Counted from the stretch's first letter, positions 12,378 through 26,100 are shown. The stretch: DNA of 64,000 bases from Eucalyptus grandis (GCF_016545825.1 NC_052618.1:40804196-40868195); one strand, 5' to 3'. Notes: generated by a model from the sequence alone, not told the origin. Translations and numbers: made by a program.

Positions 12378-14516
12378 TTCAACTAACTAAATTTATCCAT
12401 TATCATTAAAGAATTCTCTCAATTATTCAATTGCAATTTAAAAATAGAGACCCTAAAATTGTATACTTTTTTTTTTTATCTTTTAATCTTTTTAACTTTT
12501 TATTTTTTATGTAGAATCTAATTGTCATGATTAAGAATATCACATATTTTGTTTTTTTTTTTTTTCAATTATGAGTAAATTGTTTATGTTAGAGGTATTA
12601 TATTATATTTTTTGCTTAAATTTTACTTCTATAGAAATTAGCTTTGTCAAGAGAGAAGTTTCAAAGAAGCCCGACTTCTTTTTATGTTGTCAATCAAATC
12701 TATAGATTTATTATCGAGTTGAATCTAAAAGAATTTTTACAAGAACAACCTTTTAGCACAATTGTGTTTCTAATGAGATGATTGGATGCAACCAAATAAA
12801 ACATTTTGGAAGATTTTCTAAAACTAAATCATAGTTACGTTTTCCTTATGTGAAACTTTCAATGTGAAGTACAACTAAATCAAAGCTTTGCACAAATGCC
12901 AAAGAAATTTCACCGACTCTCCCAAAGGTGCGATTAGCTCCTGCTCATCCCGCTTGGTGGTCTGCTCATCTTGGTGGTTTTTAGGTGTTCGTTTGAGGCA
13001 AGCTTTGGAGGGTAGGGTCGTTCCGCTTCTCCTCCTCTCCCCCACCGACTCGCCTTGATTCGCTTGCATTTCTAGCTCGGGTTCACTCTAAAGGCGTAAT
13101 ATTGTTCCCTTCGCATCTTCTCGCCTGAGTTCTGCTCATCTTAGCAAGGGTCGCCATGGAGCTAAGCTTTGGGAGGATAGGTTCGCCTCACCTCCCTCTC
13201 CATCCTTACCGAGCCATTTCCCTCTATTTCGGGGTTGCAAGTTTTCGCCCTCCTCGGTTCCGTTGAAGAACTATTCATCCCTGGCCCATATGCCTACCGT
13301 GGCCGGGCATTTTAGTCGCTTCTACTATGGCCTCAAGATTGGAGACCACTTGTTTGCTCTCCTCCTCATCCCATCGAAGTCCTCCTAGTATGCCCATAAA
13401 CTATGTTATGGCTTTATCAGTGTTAGGTCGAGGGTCAAGCATAGGGCCGGGCAAGGTTTGTTGCATTTATGACTTCCTCTACCGCCGATGGGGAGGCCCT
13501 TAAGTGAGGCCTAGTTTGAAGCCGGTAGATTAAAGAAGTGTTTTTCTCATACCCTCGTTGCCCATTCCTCTCTATGCGCCTAGGTTAGCCGACTCTATTG
13601 AAGTGGCATTTTACATGCCGAAAACCAACACCTGCCTCCTAAGGTTGCCCGGGGCCACATGGGGCGCCCGAGGACGCGCGAGCCCACACGCGGCCCTTTC
13701 CAAGCAACCGCAAGCTCCTCGCCAGCAGCCGTAGCTTGAACCTCTTCCCGCCCATTCTTGGGCTATTGTGCGACTCGCCGTAAAAGAATATGACTTATCT
13801 TATGTCCCCCTTCCTTTTGCTGACAATAAACCTATTGTTATCTTTACCCGAGGAAGTGCGTAGGTCATGATCCCAAGTGGCATCGAAAGGCCTCGTTGGA
13901 TATGTAATGTAGGGAAGAAACTCCCATTCAAGCTCACTGAGCAACACTTGATGCATGCTTCAGCCTAAGCTCATTGAAGTAATGGCTAACGACATAGTTT
14001 CTTCATATTTCAAACCCCGTGTTCCATAGAAAGATTCTTGAGGATGGGCCCCTAACGTTGCAAGGGTTCCCTCATCCTTCAACAATGGTAGTCACCATGG
14101 AGTTAAAGAAAGACAATCAATCATTGGTTCCAATTTGGTTAGATTGAAAACCTTTCCCTTTGATCTTTGGTTGACGCCATGATGTGCCATTGCAAACACC
14201 ATGGGAAACCCTATGTGGATCAACGACGGGAGCAAATGAAAATGATTTCTTTGTTACTTGGGTAATTTAGATTTATGTAAAGAAGCCAAGATGCGCATCG
14301 GCCGGGATGTGGTTTTTGAATGGGGTGTCATGCTCGCTCCTATTTAGTACGAACTGAGGCCGAGGCTCTGCTGAGTGCCCTAGTTATGGTACATTCACCA
14401 TTAAACAAAGTGTCGATGTCCCACCCACCAAAAATTTAGTAGAGCTACGCAAAGAAGTCCAAAGCACTTGTTTCCTCCGTCCCTATCTAGATCCTCGACT
14501 CCGCTCCTGGTGGTGG
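12378..14516. other. Unrecognised region left of the Copia insertion
   Basis: The first 500 bases are AT-rich. From about 12890 the sequence is more GC-rich and looks like decayed coding DNA, but I cannot assign a family and every frame is broken within about 70 codons. It is possibly part of an older retroelement into which the Copia element at 14517 inserted, continuing at 24114. Confidence 0.3.
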
Positions 14517-15455
14517 TGTCGAGAAATCTCTCTGAGTGTTTTGAAGCCGACAAAACGCTTTTATCGCCTAGTCCTGAAGCCGTGCGGCACCTTTCGTACC
14601 CTGTGAGTCCGAAGACTTTCGATCACCGACTCGCACACAAGACTCAAGACTCAAGACTATTCTCATTGACAGCCTTCTAATCCAAAGACTGGCCGTGATC
14701 CAGCTTAAAAGCTTTGATTAAGGATTCGTCCTTATCAACCTGAGAAGATCTCTTATCGGATTTGTTAAACGGATTAATTATTCGAAATCAAGATCATTTG
14801 GAAGATCCGATGATTGACTAAATATTCTTGGAAGGTTCTATTCTTGGAAACCAAGATCCCGATTGTATGGGCGAACAGATTGACGGGCTATCGACATGTT
14901 CCTTTAATAGCTCGAATGACCTTTCTTAATTGATTCCTCATTCAACTAGAAGATTGGAAGAATTCATTTGGTAAGTGCCAACGAGTATGATGGCATAAAT
15001 GAGTATAAAAGAAGACGTTCCAGCTTATTTCTAGTAAGTGTGCTCGATAGAGAAATTCCATAATCTGGGCCTTGATTATTAGTCGATTCATATTGAGCGA
15101 AACTCGTATACGCAAAGAGAGTCTATACTTTCAAGGATACTTTGAGAGAGTGTGGTAGATCTTCTACACCAAGAAATCAAGGAAGAAACGAGTGCCGTAA
15201 TATCTCTCACCATAAATGGAATCCAACAAAATGGTCAGCGCGTAAGAGCGGACGTAGGCTTGAAATAAGCCGAACCACTATAAATCTCGTGTTTAATTTT
15301 TCTTCCTACTCAGCCTTACTTTGATCGTTGTTTGTTTATCGACGAAGAAACATTGTCTCTCATTTCTATCATCCGTCTAGTATTGTGCGATTATCATTAG
15401 AAATTACTCAAGTTATACTATTCACCCCCTCTGTGTACTTATACTAGTCATATTA
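14517..15455 (+). repeat. 5' LTR of SIRE-like Copia element
   Basis: This begins tgtcgagaaatctctctgag and corresponds along its length to the right LTR at 23175-24113. It ends before attggtatcgagctc, a slightly altered primer-binding site complementary to initiator-methionine tRNA. Many small indels separate the two LTRs, so the element is old or the sequence is error-rich. Confidence 0.8.
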
Positions 15456-15514
15456 ATTGGTATCGAGCTCGTGTACTCACTTTATTTGAAGTGTTTTACT
15501 GCAGTAAAAGATCC

Positions 15515-18500
15515 ATGGCTAGTATGCTAGCCTGTATTTCGGTGGAAGGTCAAAGCAATACTAGACCTCCTTACTTTGATGGAAAGGACTACAACATCTG
15601 GAAAAAAAATGAAAGCATTTCTTCGATCAAAGGATCCTCTCTCGGAATGGGACGTTGTAGAAAAAGAAATCACTCCTAAAGTTGCATCCGTCTCAGATAG
15701 AGAAAAGAAATGATGTGACCACGAATGTCTCAAAGAAGAGATAATCAAGAGACAAACTTCTGATGCAAAAAAGCTATATATTCTTTATATTGTGCATTGT
15801 CACCTACCGAATATAATGTATCTCAGTGTTACAAAGAAAAAAGTCCGATAGGTTACATATCACCTATGAAGGAACCGATCGAGTAAAGAGACTAGAATCA
15901 ACATCCTTCTCAGCCAATATGAAGCCTTCAAAATGAGACCCGGAGAATCTATAATTGACATGTTTACCGCTTACAGAAATTGTAAATGGTCTTGAAAATC
16001 AAGGACAACCACCGATCCCATGAAGGTAAAACAAGCTACTCCAAGTGGGACTCTCCATGATCAAATTACATAAAGACTTCAATAAGAGAGACGCAAAGAA
16101 TCATGCTACTATCTCTCACATTTAGCTTCACAAACTCTTCGCCCTTTATAAAGTGGAACGACCGATGAAGACGTAAGATCCAAAAGCGTAAGAAATCCAT
16201 CAGAAAATCGAATAATGATTCTCGATGCTACGTATTCGAAGATGATATAATAAATGAGGAGCTTGCTCTCATGATAAGAAGATTCAAATAAAGTGAATAG
16301 AAAAGGAAGAAGATTCCAACTCAAAGAAACAAAGCTAAAGACAATGCATCAAGTCTGATGATGATGAATCAAACAAAGATATAGTTTGCTTTGAATATAA
16401 GAAAAAGGGACACACTGTATCCAACTATCCCCTCTAAAGAAGAAGAAAGGAAAACTGAAAAAGCCTCGAAAGGCTCTCAAAGCCGAAACCCGGAGTGATA
16501 CAGAGGTGAAGGAAGTGATGATGAATATGCCAATTTGTGTCCGGATGGCGCAATCGTACCTCGCACTCAAACTCGAATCGTACCTTAATGAACTTGAGGT
16601 AAGTAATTTTAAAATTCCCCAAGGTTTCTAAGTATATTGATGAGCTGTGTGTTAGTCTTAAGACTTTTTCTTAAAAGGATTTCCGAACTTAAAAAGGAAA
16701 ACGTCAAACAACAGAAAATGTGTTGAAAGAAAGAGTTAAATGTTTAGACATAAATGTTTCTACTCTTAAAGAAAGTGAAGAAAAATCTTTGAAAGAAAAT
16801 GCTCTTTTAAAATTGACTCATCAAATATTTCAAAGAAATTTTCAATAGGGTCCGAGAAACTTGAAAAATTCTTTCACCAAAGACCTTATTTCAATAAGTC
16901 TCGGTTTAGGTATGACTCGTGGGAAACTATTCCCTTGATTGATTTTCCTAAAGTAAAAGAAAGAATTGGAAGCAAAGACCTCAAGAGAGGCCTACAAAAA
17001 TCATTTCAAGAAGGTTTTTGTAAAGTCTCGTAGGTTTTAAATGCTCTCAAAGTGTTCAAAATGCACATAGCCCTCATCACTTTGAAAAGAGTGTCCTATG
17101 GTTTGGAAACCCGTCAAGAAAACATGGCTAATACTATTTATCTTACTAACACCAATGGACCCAAGAAAATATGGGCACTAAAGAAAACTTGAGACTCTCT
17201 TTAAATGCAAAAAGTCTCCATCAAAGAAAATGTAAAGTGGTATTTGGACAAAGGGATGCTCAAGACATATGACAAAGAGACTAAATTGCTTTATAAAGCT
17301 CGTTCAAGTAAATGGCGGAAAAGTCTCATTTGGTGGAAACAAAGAAAGGAAGAATTGTGGGATTTGGAACTGTGAAAATTGAAAATCTCACAATAAGTAA
17401 TGTTTCCCTAGTAGAATGACTCAATTATAATCTTCTTAGCATAAATAACCATGTGATACTGGTTTTAAGATATTCTTCAAGAAGGAATATGTTCTCGAAT
17501 CGAAAGACTCTACTCGCCCTTTATGGGTCGAAGGCATGAAATATCTATCTTCCGGATATGAAATCGGATGAATCGCAATGCTTAATTTCAATTCAAGACG
17601 AAGCAAGCTTGTGGCACGTGCAAAGCTTGGTCACATCAATATGAAGCAGATAGCCAAAATCTCATCAAAGCAGCTTGTTCGTGGTCTACTCAATTTATCA
17701 TACCAAAGTCCGATCTATGCACTCCATGCATATTGGGAAAGTAGGTAAGAAATTCATTTAAGCCAATAAATAATGCCTCTACTAATCATGTACCGTGAGC
17801 CGGTGATATGGATATCTTCGACCAACTCCGTAACCCGCAAAGCATTAGAGGTAAGAAATATTGCCTAGTAATCGTGGACGATTACTCCCGATTTACTGCA
17901 GTATATTTCCTGCAAGTAAGTCTGAAACCTTCGTATTTTGAAAAATTTGCTAAAAGTTCAAAATGAAAAAGGATATGTTATCTCAAGTATAAGAATAGAC
18001 CATGGAGGTGAATTTGAAAATCAAGATTTACAAAATTTTGTGATGAATCTAGCTTCAAGCATGCTTTCTCTCTCCATACACTCCTCAAAGAAATGGAGTT
18101 GTGGAAAGAAAAAATAGATCTCTTCAAGAAATGGCTAGAACTTCTTTTAATTGAAAGTAAGATTTCTTCACAATTTTAATGTAATGCTTTCAACAAATAA
18201 GTGTTATATCATAAAAGAGTCTTTTTTTAAGACCTATTCTAGAGAAAACCCCTTATGAGTTATTCAAAGGTAAGAAGCCTATTGTTTCTATAACTTTCAT
18301 GTGTCTGCAAATGCTTTATTTTGAAAATGCAAAAGATCAAGTTGGTAAGTTTGAAGAAAGATCGATGAAGGCATCTTCCTTGATATTCTACATCAAGCAA
18401 AGCCTCACAGAAGTCTATAAATAAGAAGAGTAAATCAAGGAGGAATCAATGAATGTCAAATTTCAAGATTCACAAAAATGAGTCCGGGCCACTCAACATG

Positions 18501-20290
18501 AAGAACCTGAACTCGCTTCCTGCACTCTTCCTCTCTTCAAAGCTTACGTCAAGAAGCATCTCAAACTTTGGAAGACCAAAGATCGTTGTTCGTGAAGATC
18601 CAAGTAAAGAAAGAGATCATCAATCGACAAATCAACTAGTAACCGGAAGCATAAGTCCGGGCCATCCCAAAGAGACTCATTATTGGCGAAATTAATGAAG
18701 GAATTAACTTATCCAAAAAGGCGTGAAGAGTCTAAGGCCGTGGCACTTGTTTTCAAATAGAACCCAAAAGATGTATGAAGCTTTATCGATGAAAGCTCAG
18801 ATTGAAAGCTATGCAAAAGAGCTCAGCAATTCAAAGATCAATGATGTCCGGGAATTGACTCCTAAACCAAAAAGGTAACTCGTTATTGGAGCTAAATGGG
18901 TTTTCAGAACAAGCATTTAACGAAAGAAAAGCTTGTAAGAAACAAAGCAAGACTCGTGGCCAAGGGATATACATAAGAAGAGGGGATAGACTATGATGAG
19001 ACCTACGCTCCAAAGAGCAAGGTTAGAAGCTATTCGATTATTATTTGCTTTTGTTATAAAATTTCCAGGTTATTCCAAATGGACGTCAAAAGTGCCTTCC
19101 CGAATGGATTTATCCATTTATAAGTTTACGTAACAACCACTGTGGTTTGAAGACCCAAAGAAACTGCATCACCTTTGCATCGAAAAAGGCCTTGTATGGT
19201 TTAAAGCAAGCACCTCGAGCTTGGTACGACGTACTAAGTAAGTTTTTAATACATAATGGTTTTGTTAAAGGCAAAGTAGATACTACTCTATTTATCAAAA
19301 GGAAAAACAAAAAGCTTTTCTACTTGTTCAAATATATGTGGATGATATTATTTTTGGATCCTAATGAAAGTCTGTAAGAAATTTTTCTAGTTGCAGGATG
19401 AGTTTGAAATGAGTATGATGGGAGAGTTAACCTTCTTTCTTGGTCTTCAAGTAAAACAATTGAAGGAATGAACTTTTATTCATCAAGAAAAAAATATGCT
19501 AATGATCTTGTCAAAAGGTTTGGATCGGAAAAAGTGCAAAAAGACCGACATACCAATGTCAAGTTCTTTTCAAGATGACAAAGATGAAGAAGGGAAGAAA
19601 GTCAGATCAAAAGCCGTATAGGAGTATCATCGGTTCACTTTCTTTATCTTTTACCGCTTTAGACCTAACATTTTGTTGAGTGTATGTGATCCGTGCTGCT
19701 AGGGTTTCAATCGACTCCTAGAGAATCTCATCTCAAGCCGTTAAAACGGATTATTAAATACATTGCTTCATCTTCAAGCACGGCCTTTGGTATCCTAAGA
19801 AGGGAGACTTTTAATCTTTTCGATATTCGCACGCAGATCTAAATTTCTATTGCAGAGTTGATAGAAAGAAGACCTCGAGAACTTGCTAATTGCTGGGAAC
19901 AGGATGCTGGTCTTGCCTTTCAAGGAAACAAAACACCGTGGCTCTCTACAAATGTGTAAGTTAGAGTACAGCTCTTGGAAGTTGTTGTTCGCAAATTCGT
20001 GGGATAAACAACAGCGAAGCAAGACTTTGGAATTGAATACTCATGCACGAGATTGGGATGTGACAAAGACTAAATAAGAATCAATCTTACTAAAATGCAA
20101 TCCTTCACTCAAGGGCAAAGCATATAGAGATTCTCCGGCCATCACTTCATTAGAGATCATGTACAAAATGGAGAAATCTCGATTCAATTTGTTGAGTCAA
20201 AGAGCCAACTAGCGAATATATTCACAAAGCCTGAGAAGAATCAATTCGACATCATCCGTTCCTGCATCAACATTTTGAAGCTCGAGGAAA
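15515..20290 (+). pseudogene. Copia gag-pol polyprotein, decayed
   Basis: The polyprotein can only be followed by changing frame many times. Recognisable blocks in order are the gag N-terminus (15515-15640), zinc-knuckle remnant (about 16380-16430), protease/pre-integrase region (17230-17720), integrase core (17800-18120), reverse transcriptase (18830-19440) and RNase H C-terminus (about 19890-20290, ending near ANIFTKPEKNQF). The longest clean frame is only about 75 codons. This belongs to the element at 14517-24113. Confidence 0.75.
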
Positions 20291-20299
20291 TCAAAGCCC

Positions 20300-23174
20300 G
20301 TAGACTCTCACTCTCGCATTCAATCATTCACTGCATAGATCGTAAGTTGTTTAATATTCAATCTCGAAAGGTACGATCATTCGCTCGCTATATTTGATTT
20401 ATCTTTAATTTCCGAGAAAATCATCTTTGTCTTTTCAAAAAGATAACCTCTATTAAAAAGGCAGTTATCGTTTTTAAAAAGGGACGACCTAAGCTCACTT
20501 TCCTTTGCAGGGTCGACTGGGTTTTTCCTTTCTTAACCGGGCTATATACAAAGAAGCTGTCTTCTTCGTTTAACTCCAAAACCCTAAAAAGGCATTCTCC
20601 TCCCAACTCGTGTTTCAATTTCGTATTCATCTTCGAGAAAGTTGTCATCTTTTCTGGGAAAGCGAGTCAAGGAATCTTTCAACGACAAGAAACGATGTCT
20701 TCTTCTAGAAGGTTCTCAAGAATCGCAAAGGGGGACCACAGAGAATGAGGGAGGGTCCTACCCATTTCGATCTCACTCCCAGGAAGAAGAGTTACCGAGA
20801 CAGCAAACAGCCCGATTCACTCTCACCACGTCAATCTCCATTATCTACCCTGGCGAGTGTGGACCAACTATCACATGAAGAAATAATCGAGGAAGTTGCA
20901 CTCGTAAGAGTCTAAAAACCTCTTTTATTTATAAGCTCTATCATGTTTTGAAAAGCATAGAACACCGAACTATGTAGATGATTTCCTTTAAAGACAAAGG
21001 GTATGGAAATGAGCATGTCTTTTTGCGATGGATGGAGGATCGTGGGGAATTGCTCCCAAAGGAAAGGCCGAGGGAAGCACTTGCGAACATTCCAAGTGAC
21101 CTCGTGGGGGATTTAATCCGACTAACGGAATGACGATGATAAACCTGCTAGAGAATTCCAACCCGTGATGGGTGTTGCCGCAAAGTGAAGGGAAAAAGAA
21201 CGAGTTGTTCAAATCAAAGGAACAGGAGGGATCTATTCTTCAAATTGTTGAAACTAGGGGTAATAAACCCCGTGAGCGTTGATTTTGATTTTCCTGGATG
21301 CCATCAATGTGAACTTGAAGGAGAAGTTCAATCAAGGCTTCAACTAAAGCAATTTTGCTCGACATCACAAAAGACGCATGCACAATTGACAAGATATTTC
21401 TATTCGACCTTAGCTTTTTAGATGCGAATAGAATATCTTCAAATGTTCAAGACCAAGACCATGAGGTAGATGTGGACATGTCAACAGACATAATTGGAGT
21501 TGAAAGAGGACGATATCAACCGATCAAGGTTTCAATCGTCGTACCACACCGGGAACTTTGTCAAAGACAGGAGTACGTATGAAGAGTTACCTACTCAAGA
21601 ATGAATGCCATCAACATCTTACCGCACAAAATCGTGATCAACTATCTCAGCCAAAATCAACATCAAAGACACGTGTCTAACTCCGAGGCGTAAATTGATG
21701 TACGCGATCAATTCAGAAAGAAGTTCTCTTCCCACACCATTCTCTTCCACATGTACAGAGCAATGGTAAAGGATAAGGGCCTGCCTTACTCGACTTGTGA
21801 CTAAGATCTTTAGACACTTGAACATTAAACCTCCACACTTTGTGTTCGACCATGCGACAAAATGGTGGGGGGTTTGAAAATGCCGACAAAATGCGTCCTC
21901 AAAGAGCTTGATAGCGCAATGGAAAAGTTCAAAGCGAAAACTCCAAGAATCTCATCCGCCTCTTCAAGGTCGAAAGGAAAGTGGAAGAGTGCCCACGGGT
22001 GCTCCATCCAAAAAGAAAGAGCTTTAATCTTAGAGGATGAAGATGAAGAGGATGAACTCACTATCTCCGCGCTCGTATTGAAAAAGACTCAATGGTCCGT
22101 ATCCAAATCAATGGATCGATTGAGAAAGGAAAGAAGCAGAACAAGAACAGAGAGAAGCAGGAGAAAGAAGAGAAAGAAAAAAGAAGAAGAGGAGAAAGAA
22201 GTTGAAGAAGAAGAAGAAGAAGTAGTCAAAGAAAAGTCATGTACATGAAGCCGGAGAGAAAGGCAATCAAGATTCTACCTGAAAGCATGACCATCACTCT
22301 TCCCCAAATGAGGCCTTAGAAACAAAAAGGGGAGATGTCGAGCAAGGAAGACTACACCATTTCCCGATCACGTGAAGGTGTGAGTCGCTTCGCAAAGCAA
22401 ACTAAGATATTCATGCTTCTCAAATGCCCGAAGAAGGACATGACACTTAACGCCAAATTTGCGCGATTACACCGAAGTTCCATCGTCCGCCTTCACCCAT
22501 CCGATGCAGAGCAAATGCCAGCACGTTGCACGACAATACCGCATTTTCGTCGTATCCTTGATCTTCTTCTCCCGGCAATGCAAGGTCAAATATATGCTTG
22601 GAATGTAAACTTCAAGTCCCGAAGAAACTGGACAAGCGTGCCTTTCTATTACCCTGCTCTGGATCAAATGCAAGACCTCGCTTCTTCAAATTCAAGCAAA
22701 TGCCAAAGGAGTAGGAGGTGGCACGCCTACTGGAAGACTTGGAAGAGGGCCGAAGGCGTCGCACCGTCGATGGGAGATTTCCAGACAGGCGCATTCCTGC
22801 TGCATTGACTTTTCTCACCTTTTAATGATGACAAAAAGTGGGGAGAATTGCGCTTTGAACCGAACTCGAACTTTGATTTTGAATCTATTTTTTATTTTAG
22901 TTTGTTTGGATATCTACTTTTGAGTATGACTTGGGTGTGGTGGACTTGGTGAAATTGACTCCACTTGGAGTGTGGATTTGAAATTGACTATTGCATTATT
23001 TTATATCAAGTGTTATTGTATGGCATTACTCATGAAAGACTAACCTATTTTCGGGATGCAGAAGTCTAGTCGAGTTATTAATCTTTAAGAGATATCCATA
23101 CCTTGAGTAATGTTTTCACAGTCAAAGTTGTTCAAATCTACGTGAAAGTTTGTCACCATAAAAAATGGGGAGAT
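20300..23174 (+). other. Post-pol region of the Copia element
   Basis: About 2.9 kb between the pol end and the right LTR, much longer than in simple Copia elements. It includes a possible start at 20694 (MSSSRRFSRIAKG), a 128-codon frame at 21862-22248 ending in a Lys/Arg/Glu-rich, probably coiled-coil tail, and a 157-codon frame at 22335-22808. SIRE-lineage elements carry an additional open frame here, sometimes called env-like. I cannot show an envelope domain or a signal peptide, so I call it only an extra post-pol region. Confidence 0.5.
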
Positions 23175-24113
23175 TGTGGAGAAATCTCTCTGTGAGGTTT
23201 TGAAGCCGACAAAACGTTTCTAAATCGGGCCTAGTATGGAAGTCGTCGTACTTTCTACTTAGAGTTTGAAGACTTTCGTATCACTGCACTTTCAAGACAC
23301 AAGACACTCAAGACTCAAGACTATTCTCATCGACAGCTTTCTAATCCAAGACGAAGGCGATCCGACAGCTAAAGTGTTTGATTAAGGATTCGTCTTATCA
23401 ACTGGAGAAGATCTCTTGGTCGTGGATTTGTTACAACCTGACACTATTCAAAATCAAGATCATTTGAAGATCCGATGATCAGACAAATATTCTGGAAGGT
23501 TCTATTCTTTGGAAATCAAGATCCCGATTGTATGGGCGACCAGGATTGACGTGGGCTATCGACATGTTCCCTTTTTAATAGCTCGAATGACCTTCTTAAT
23601 TGATTCTATCCAACTAGAAGATTGAAGAATTTCTTTGGTAAGTGCCAACGGGTATGATGGCATAAAGGAGTATAAAAAAGAAGATAACCAGCTTATTCTA
23701 GTGTTGTGCTCGATAGAGAAATTCCAGACCAAGCCCTCGATTATTAACCGATTCATTGGAGCGAAACTGCATACGCAAAGAGAGTCTATACTTGGTGATA
23801 CCTGAGAGAGTGTGGTAGATCTTCTACACCAAGAAATCAAGGAAGAACAAGTGTCAGAATATCTCCTTGTTCATACTGGAATCTAAACAAGCAATACGCT
23901 GCAGTAAGAGTGGACGCAGGCTTGAAATGTTCTAAACCACTATAAACCTCGTGTTTAATTTTCTTTCCTACTCGCCCACTTTGATCGTTGCTTGTTTCAT
24001 TTGATCAAGAAACATTGTCTCATTTCTATCATCTCGGCCTAGTATTGTGCGATTATCATTAGAAATTACTGCTATACCTATTCACCCCCTCTAGGTACTT
24101 ATACGTCATATCA
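23175..24113 (+). repeat. 3' LTR of SIRE-like Copia element
   Basis: This starts tgtggagaaatctctctgtg directly after the polypurine tract and ends gtacttatacgtcatatca. It is the partner of the LTR at 14517-15455. Confidence 0.8.
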
Positions 24114-25642
24114 GTGGAAGTCCATGAAGAGCTCGAGCAAGTTTGGAAAACAAAAGTGTTAAGGAAGAAGAAAAGCCCTACCATCGAAGGACCTTAATCC
24201 CTTCTCTCGTTCTGCTAGCTCCAACGAAGAGGGGCAAATCTGGAGGCCAAAGGATTCCGTCTTCAAGAAGGGCTTGCCCTCCACTTCTCGCAAGCCTATG
24301 AAGAGACCTAGTTATCCTTTCGTCGGTGGTTTCCCTTGTTTAGCTCAGGGGATAAGGTTAGCCAAGTGAAGCTCGATCTTGGCTCCCGATCGACTCAAGC
24401 AGATGCTGGATGTCTCCTCGCCCTATCTAACTAAGTTAAGATGAGGACTTGTTCTCTCTTGTTTGTCCACAAAAGCCTCTCCTACTACTAAAAAGGGGAC
24501 ATCATGCAAGATAAGCCGCCGACCCGTGCCCCGAATCCACTTCCCGTTACAACCCCGCCGCTTCGGCGGCCTATCGACGAAAGCCTCCCAAGCGGAGGTG
24601 TAAGCCGTTTCCATCTTCTTCCTATATTAGTATATATTACAATGTACATAGGCTAACATTAAGGGTCTTTGCTGACCTTCTAAAGTAAGCCAAGGTCCGT
24701 ACCTGGGTGTCCTCAAATGGTCTCGTACTTGCTGGTCTTCCGGAAACGAGTCCCTGTCTCGCTTTCTACCATCTCTAAAAGTCTTTTGAGATCGGGTGTT
24801 GGGCCGGGCAAACTACATCTACTCACCTGTGAGGTAGGATATGGATTGGTCGGGGACCCCCACGTGCTTAGTTTGAAGTTTCATCGATCGACACTTAGGT
24901 GATCCATGGGAATCTCAAGATGCTAACATCGTGAGTGGTCTCTTGTATCTTCAAAGGGGTCTATGCCGAGCACACATTCCCTTTCTCGAAGGCCGTCAGG
25001 AGAACCTCATTCTCAAGAGTGCGCTTTGGTAAGACTCGCTCATAAGGTGGTGACTTTAATGCCATTAAAGACCCGTTCAATAGACTCAAAGGCTTACATT
25101 TGGATTCCTTACTTCGATGAGTTTGTCAAGGCTTAAATCTGCTGGAGCTGGGATGACGATCGAGATATGTTAGCTTTAGATTCACCGGGCAACTTCTTTT
25201 GGTGCCGCTGAAGCAAATGAAGATCGACAAGAGTTCGGTGAATTCTGCTGACTCAAGTCTTCTTACTCGGAGGCTACCTTCCTTCCCCCGGGTATTTCTG
25301 ATCATTACACCGATGACTCGCCAAGGTTTTGAACCTAAGGGTCTAGATAAAACCTTTCAAGTTTTTTTATTATTGGATGGAGCATTTAGATTTTTAATAC
25401 TATTGTTTCGCAAGTTCGGGAGGAACTGGGAGAAGGCGTCATGTATAGACCGGTGTGCAAACTTAGGTCTCTTAAAACCCGCCTCAAGCGGCTTAATAAG
25501 GAGTCTTCCATTATTTCTTCCAATCAGCCGAGGCGAGGACTATGATTCGAGTTACCTAGTTAGCCTCCAAGAAGACCCAACCAATGTTGCTCTTGCAGAG
25601 ATGGAGAAGACGCATCGAAGAATTCGGCGACCTCTCACGGTG
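24114..25642. other. Unrecognised region right of the Copia insertion
   Basis: Probably continues the sequence interrupted at 14516. A frame of about 150 codons at 25199-25642 runs into the gap; I recognise no domain in it. Nothing else can be supported. Confidence 0.3.
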
Positions 25643-25742
25643 NNNNNNNNNNNNNNNNNNNNNNNNNNNNNNNNNNNNNNNNNNNNNNNNNNNNNNNNNN
25701 NNNNNNNNNNNNNNNNNNNNNNNNNNNNNNNNNNNNNNNNNN
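25643..25742. other. Assembly gap (100 N)
   Basis: Exactly 100 unknown bases, a conventional placeholder for a gap of unknown size. Frames crossing it are not meaningful. Confidence 0.99.
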
Positions 25743-25796
25743 GCTTGTAGGCGACGAGCGATGACAAGAGTGAACCATGAAGAAAGTTTTGATTTC

Positions 25797-25990
25797 TCAT
25801 TTCTGTTCTAGAAATAGAAAAGTTAAAAATTTTAACTTTTGATTTCTACTCCAAATCTATTTTTGGAATAGAAATTTGTTCCAAAAATAGAAAAATGAAA
25901 TTACGTTTCCAAATGAATTTCTGTTCCAAACCTGTTTTGGGGAATAGAGAAACAGAGAAATAAAGAAATAGAAACGTTGTCATGCGCTCC
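25797..25990. mobile_element. MITE remnant
   Basis: The repeated ttctgttcc / aaatagaaa pattern resembles the arms of the MITE at 51250-51993, which also has repeated gttcc-ggaac motifs. The segment ends near catgcgctccctaaaag. The left end may be lost in the gap. No target duplication can be given. Confidence 0.35.
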
Positions 25991-26100
25991 CTAAAAGTCT
26001 AGGTTTTTGTTTCCTGACACACGGCCGAATAGTTCTTTCCACAAAGAAGCCTTAGAGGGTTTCCTTAAATAGAGCCTCATAGAGAAATAGACCAGTGACG
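25990..26100 (-). repeat. Relic of chitinase-unit upstream sequence
   Basis: The stretch with ctgacacacggccgaatagt, then aagaagcc and tttccttaaa, matches the upstream flank of the chitinase units (for example 43145-43280 and 44455-44575). It indicates that a unit, or part of one, once lay left of the present array, near the gap. Confidence 0.6.

Larger units (their letters stand above)
14517..24113 (+). mobile_element. Decayed SIRE/Maximus-like Copia retrotransposon
   Basis: Full length is 9.6 kb: two 939-bp LTRs, primer-binding site at about 15456, a gag start (15515) with EGQSNTRPPYFDGKDYNIWK, and a degenerate zinc knuckle near 16390 (CFEYKKKGH, second Cys lost). Then follow a protease-like block near 17245, integrase fragments near 17600 and 17870 (IVDDYSRF), reverse transcriptase with KALYGLKQAPRAWY at 19185 and YVDD at 19335-19346, and an RNase H end with HFIRDHV near 20140. 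A polypurine tract (aaaaaatggggagat) precedes the right LTR. The order gag-PR-IN-RT-RNaseH is that of Copia. About 2.9 kb of extra sequence lies between pol and the right LTR, as in the SIRE lineage. Dozens of frameshifts mean no functional polyprotein. Flanks are ggtgg and gtgga, so no clean target duplication is visible. Confidence 0.85.

Noticed and set aside
25199..25811. Frames crossing the N gap
   Set aside because: The run of unknown bases makes the reading meaningless beyond 25642.
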